From UBA6078 sp964468685 (lineage in GTDB: Bacteria > Desulfobacterota > Syntrophia > Syntrophales > UBA2210), in NCBI GenBank assembly GCA_964468685.1, contig CAYXUH010000074.1:1-8945 (forward strand): 8,945 nt of DNA, written 5' to 3'. Both the position numbers and the translations under genes were made by a program. How positions within the stretch are numbered: the first letter of the stretch is position 1; every line of letters begins with the position of its first letter. The notes beneath the pieces are model-generated. The model had not been told where the DNA came from and did not search any database. It saw only the letters and a list, made by a program, of their open reading frames with translations. Shown here one piece after another: positions 6,290 through 8,945 of this stretch.

Positions 6290-7138
6290 TCAATTCATGA
6301 ATTTGAAGAACTCGGAGTTCGCACCTATAATCAGCTTAGCATCCTCCTTGAGGGCCTTCTTGTACGCCTCGAGGCTCCTGATAAACTCATAGAACTGCAA
6401 GTCTTGCTGATACGCGTCGGCATATATCTTCACCGCCTTGGCATCCCCTTCACCCTTCATCTGCTCGGATTCCTTATAGGCCTTCGCCAGGATGATCGTC
6501 CGTTCCATATCGGCCTTAGCCGTAATCTTCTTGGACTCCTCTTCCCCCTCAGAACGGTACTGTTTCGCCTGCCGCTCCCTTTCCGCCTTCATCCGCCCGA
6601 ACACATGCTTCTCGTTCTGCTCCGGCAGATCGGCCCGTTTTATCCTGACATCCACGACGTGGATACCGTAATCCTTGGCGCGCTCGGCAGCTTTTTTTGT
6701 CACCTTCGTCATAATGAAATCACGGGTGCTCGACACGATATCCGACAGGTCATGCTGCCCCAGCTCAACCCGGAGCTGCGCGTACACGATATCATCCAGC
6801 CTCGACTGCGCGCCGTTTTCATTCTTCACCGTGGTATAGAATCTCAGCGGATCCTCAATGTACCACTTCGTATAATTGTCCACGACGAGGTTCTTCTTGT
6901 CCTTCGTCAGAATCTCGGTCGGCGTCGCATCGTACACCAGTATCCTTCGTTCAAACTGAACCACCTGCTGGATAAAGGGGATCTTGAAGTGGAGCCCGGG
7001 GCCGTATGAGCCCGCCAGCGGTTTCCCCAACTGTATGACGATCGCCTGCTGGGTCTGATCCACGGTAAAGACCGTAAGAGACGCAACAAAAATAACGATC
7101 AGAGCGGCTATTATTCCTAATTTTCCTTTTGTCTTCAT
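6290..7138 (-). CDS. hflC: HflC, SPFH/prohibitin-family membrane protein
   Basis: Partner of HflK in a large inner-membrane SPFH assembly that surrounds and modulates the FtsH protease in E. coli. The 282-residue protein has a short cytoplasmic tip, one membrane segment (about 8-26), then the SPFH/band-7 domain (about 27-185) with GPGLHFKIPF (46-55). A long charged, probably coiled-coil region (about 180-245) contains RMKAERERQAKQYRSEGEEE, a hallmark of HflC. The end, SEFFKFMN, matches the family's usual SxFFxY/F-like tail. It is shorter than E. coli HflC (334), mostly by internal insertions. ATG at 7138 follows GGAGG and lies 19 bases after the hflK stop codon, so the two form an operon. No ftsH gene is in view. 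Its transcript should end at the tandem terminators downstream. Confidence 0.93.
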   Translation of the reverse strand: MKTKGKLGIIAALIVIFVASLTVFTVDQTQQAIVIQLGKPLAGSYGPGLHFKIPFIQQVVQFERRILVYDATPTEILTKDKKNLVVDNYTKWYIEDPLRFYTTVKNENGAQSRLDDIVYAQLRVELGQHDLSDIVSSTRDFIMTKVTKKAAERAKDYGIHVVDVRIKRADLPEQNEKHVFGRMKAERERQAKQYRSEGEEESKKITAKADMERTIILAKAYKESEQMKGEGDAKAVKIYADAYQQDLQFYEFIRSLEAYKKALKEDAKLIIGANSEFFKFMN

Positions 7139-7157
7139 TGTCAGCCTCCGAACAGAG

Positions 7158-8198
7158 CTACTTCGTGTTTATCGTCTTGTCGCCAAGCGACAGATGGGGG
7201 AGCATATTCTTTCCGATCTTTTCCGAGACGATAACCTTCTCGATTCCCGGAAGTATCTCCTCCATCGTTTCTATATACAGCCTCTTCTCCGTCACTTCCT
7301 TGGCCATCTTATACTGCTTAAGCACCTGCAGAAATCTGCTCGCGTCACCTTCGGCTGAGATGATCTTGGCTTCCTTGTAGGCTATGGCGTCATTGACGAT
7401 CTGAGACGACTTCCCCTTTGCCTTCGGAAGTATCTCATTCCGGTACCCGTGCGCGTCGTTTACCATCTTGGCCTTGTCTTCCTTCGCACTGGCAACATCC
7501 TTGAAGGCCGCCATAACCTGGGCGGGGGGGTGAACATCCTGAAGCTGAACGGCCACGATATGGATTCCCGCGTCGTACTCATCCAGTATCTGCTGGAGAG
7601 TCGCCTTTGTGTCCTGCTGGACCTTGAACTTGCCGGTGGTCAGGATGTCATCGATCTCACTTTCTCCGGCCGTTTCACGCATGGCGGCCTCCGCGGCATC
7701 CTTGACTGTCTTAGCCTGGTCCTTCAGGTTAAAGAGGTAGGCCGCCGCATCCTTTATCTTGAACTGAACGATAAAGGACAGGTTCACAATGTTCTCGGCC
7801 TTGGTAAGCATCAGGCTCTCATCCGTGATTGTCCTGATCCTGCCGAGCTGCCTTTCTCCTATGGTCCTGAACCCTATCTCTATCCTTTGAACCTGCGTCA
7901 CCTTCGGTTTCAAAACCGTCTCTACCGGCGCCGGAACATGGTAGTGAGGCCCCGGTGTCGTGGTGCGCACCGCCTTGCCGAATCTCTTGACCACACCGAC
8001 CTCGTCGGGGGCGACAAAATAGATCCCGGATGCGAGCCAAAGAATCAGCAAGACAACCACTATTACGGGGATCAACCCATATTTCCCGCCGAAGGGGATC
8101 TTAAAAGGGATTGCATTCTTGATCTTTTCAACCGCTTCTTTCAGATCGGGCGGTTGTTTGTTCCCCCAGGGATTTCCATCATTATCCTGCCACGCCAT
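7158..8198 (-). CDS. hflK: HflK, SPFH/prohibitin-family membrane protein
   Basis: The larger subunit of the HflK-HflC complex. The 346 residues comprise a hydrophilic N-terminal tail (MAWQDNDGNPWG, characteristic of HflK, though shorter and less glycine-rich than in E. coli), one membrane segment (about 41-61), and an SPFH domain beginning FVAPDEVGVVKRFGK (61-75) with TPGPHYHVPAP (81-91). A helical stretch (about 230-310) includes SAEGDASRFLQVLKQYK. The tail NMLPHLSLG resembles the LPLL/LPYLPL-like end of the family. ATG at 8198 is preceded by GGGAGGT at a good spacing. It is first of the hflKC pair and divergent from the phosphohexomutase gene, with 165 bases between the two start codons. 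A run of seven G on the plus strand (7524-7530) lies within the codons for HPPA; the frame is intact. Confidence 0.93.
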   Translation of the reverse strand: MAWQDNDGNPWGNKQPPDLKEAVEKIKNAIPFKIPFGGKYGLIPVIVVVLLILWLASGIYFVAPDEVGVVKRFGKAVRTTTPGPHYHVPAPVETVLKPKVTQVQRIEIGFRTIGERQLGRIRTITDESLMLTKAENIVNLSFIVQFKIKDAAAYLFNLKDQAKTVKDAAEAAMRETAGESEIDDILTTGKFKVQQDTKATLQQILDEYDAGIHIVAVQLQDVHPPAQVMAAFKDVASAKEDKAKMVNDAHGYRNEILPKAKGKSSQIVNDAIAYKEAKIISAEGDASRFLQVLKQYKMAKEVTEKRLYIETMEEILPGIEKVIVSEKIGKNMLPHLSLGDKTINTK

Positions 8199-8240
8199 AA
8201 CGCTACCTCCCGATAATTCTTTTGTGAATTTTCATTGTCC

Positions 8241-8269
8241 TAACTAACATGGCAGCACAGGAGTGTCAA
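8241..8269 (-). promoter_or_regulatory. Candidate extended -10 promoter for hflKC
   Basis: On the minus strand a perfect TTGACA (8269-8264) is followed after 17 bases by TAGTTA (8246-8241), with TG one base before it, the extended -10 pattern. The -10 hexamer itself is poor. It would start transcription about 35 bases before the hflK ATG. The -35 box overlaps the first copy of a direct repeat, so a protein bound to the repeats could affect this promoter. Confidence 0.4.
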
Positions 8270-8343
8270 CACATATCGGAGACACATATCGGAGACAATC
8301 ATATTGTCCGAATCGGCCATATGTGATAGGAGACAACATATCA
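8269..8343. repeat. Repeat-rich intergenic block between hflK and the phosphohexomutase gene
   Basis: ACACATATCGGAG occurs twice in perfect tandem (8269-8281, 8282-8294). GGAGACA followed within two bases by CATAT occurs three times, starting at 8278, 8291 and 8329. An inverted ATATGTG lies at 8319-8325, facing the CACATAT copies. The block lies directly before the phosphohexomutase ribosome site (AGGAGA, 8352-8357) and behind the candidate hflK promoter. It could hold operators for either gene. I do not recognise the regulator. Confidence 0.5.
8294..8308. promoter_or_regulatory. Palindrome GACAAT-CAT-ATTGTC, possible operator
   Basis: A perfect 6-bp inverted repeat with a 3-base spacer. A further copy of the half-site ATTGTCC lies at 8234-8240, near the candidate hflK -10 box, and matches 8303-8309 in the same orientation. 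The size suits a dimeric helix-turn-helix repressor, but no matching regulator gene is in the window. Confidence 0.35.
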
Positions 8344-8363
8344 TACTTTACAGGAGAGATCAT

Positions 8364-8945
8364 ATGAATCCACAGGTATTCAGGGAATATGATGTGCGGG
8401 GGCTTGTCGGAGAGGACCTGAATCACGACTTCGTCTATGACCTGGGGCGGGCCATCGGCACTTATGGGAAAGATCGGGGCGTAAAGGTCATGACCGTCGG
8501 GAGGGACTGTCGGCTGAGCTCCGAGGAATACCAGGCGGCAATCATTAAAGGGCTTCGCTCGGCAGGCATCGACGTGATCGATATCGGTCTGTGCGCTACA
8601 CCTATCCTCTACTATTCCATCAGGTCCCTGAAGACCGACGGCGGGATCATGGTCACAGGGAGCCACAACCCCCCGGAATTCAACGGGTTCAAGATATGCA
8701 TCGGCCCCGACACCATCTATGGGGAAGAGATACAGAAACTGCGGACCATCATGGAAGACGGCCAGTACGCATCGGGGACGGGGACGACCCGGCAGGAAGA
8801 CGTCGCGCAGGACTACCGTGAATACCTGTTCAATAATGTCAAGATAGACGCGGGTCTGAACATTGTTATCGACGCAGGCAACGGCGTAGGGGGATTCTTC
8901 GCCATCCCTCTCCTTGAACGCTTAGGATGCTCCGTCACCCCACTC
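8364..8945 (+). CDS. Phosphomannomutase/phosphoglucomutase, N-terminal part (cut by window end)
   Basis: An alpha-D-phosphohexomutase that moves phosphate between C6 and C1 of mannose or glucose, feeding nucleotide-sugar and cell-surface polysaccharide synthesis. The first 194 codons are present, in frame to the last base. Visible features: the N-terminal FREYDVRG (6-13), the active-site loop VTGSHNPPEFNGFK (97-110) with phosphoserine S100, and IVIDAGNGVGG (167-177) opening domain II. The metal-binding DGDGDR-type loop and sugar-specificity loop lie beyond the edge, so PMM/PGM (AlgC-like) cannot be separated from phosphoglucosamine mutase with full certainty, though TGSHNPP favours PMM/PGM. 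ATG at 8364 follows AGGAGA at 6 bases. It is divergent from hflK and is not in the operon of the other genes. Confidence 0.9.
   Translation, partial: MNPQVFREYDVRGLVGEDLNHDFVYDLGRAIGTYGKDRGVKVMTVGRDCRLSSEEYQAAIIKGLRSAGIDVIDIGLCATPILYYSIRSLKTDGGIMVTGSHNPPEFNGFKICIGPDTIYGEEIQKLRTIMEDGQYASGTGTTRQEDVAQDYREYLFNNVKIDAGLNIVIDAGNGVGGFFAIPLLERLGCSVTPL

Noticed and set aside
5927..7009. 360-codon open frame on the plus strand across the leader and hflC
   Set aside because: It is antisense to hflC and the binding-protein signal peptide, which have clear family motifs. It runs through both terminator hairpins, shows no recognisable domain, and is best explained as a chance open frame.

Overview
The window looks like ordinary chromosome of a Gram-negative bacterium. 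It carries HflK/HflC membrane proteins, a periplasmic solute-binding protein with a Sec signal peptide, and mostly strong Shine-Dalgarno sites, with a GC content estimated by eye at a little over 50 percent. A branched-chain-type (LivKHMG) ABC importer operon with an embedded acyl-CoA synthetase is common in anaerobic, acid-degrading Desulfobacterota (former Deltaproteobacteria, for example Syntrophales-like lineages). That placement is an inference and not a proof. There are no mobile-element genes, CRISPR arrays, rRNAs or tRNAs that I can see.

Layout, right to left on the minus strand. hflK (8198-7158) and hflC (7138-6290) encode a stomatin/prohibitin-family pair. Just after hflC lies a short regulatory region, 6281-6025. 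It is followed by a tightly packed five-gene operon: a solute-binding protein (6024-4825), the ATPase livG (4828-4007), an AMP-forming acyl-CoA synthetase (4010-2064), and the permeases livH (2046-1168) and livM (1168-98). Most junctions overlap by 1-4 bases, so the proteins are probably made together: one binds an acid or amino acid outside the inner membrane, three move it in, and the synthetase may activate it as a CoA thioester. The second ATPase, livF, is not in the window. On the plus strand, divergent from hflK, the first 194 codons of a phosphomannomutase/phosphoglucomutase run off the right edge (8364-8945).

The most interesting part is the 6281-6025 leader. It has the parts of a ribosome-mediated transcription attenuator: a promoter-like pair beginning 8 bases after the hflC stop codon, a Shine-Dalgarno site, and a 27-codon leader ORF with the residue run FFSFFSFF. 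Two strong intrinsic terminators follow directly, the second ending about 30 bases before the binding-protein start codon. Complementary segments could form an alternative fold that disrupts both terminators at once. This suggests phenylalanine-responsive control of an importer and acyl-CoA synthetase operon. It is a prediction from sequence only.

Other points of interest are a perfect 11-bp inverted repeat inside the 5' end of livG, just past the binding-protein stop codon, and a repeat-rich intergenic region between hflK and the phosphohexomutase gene.
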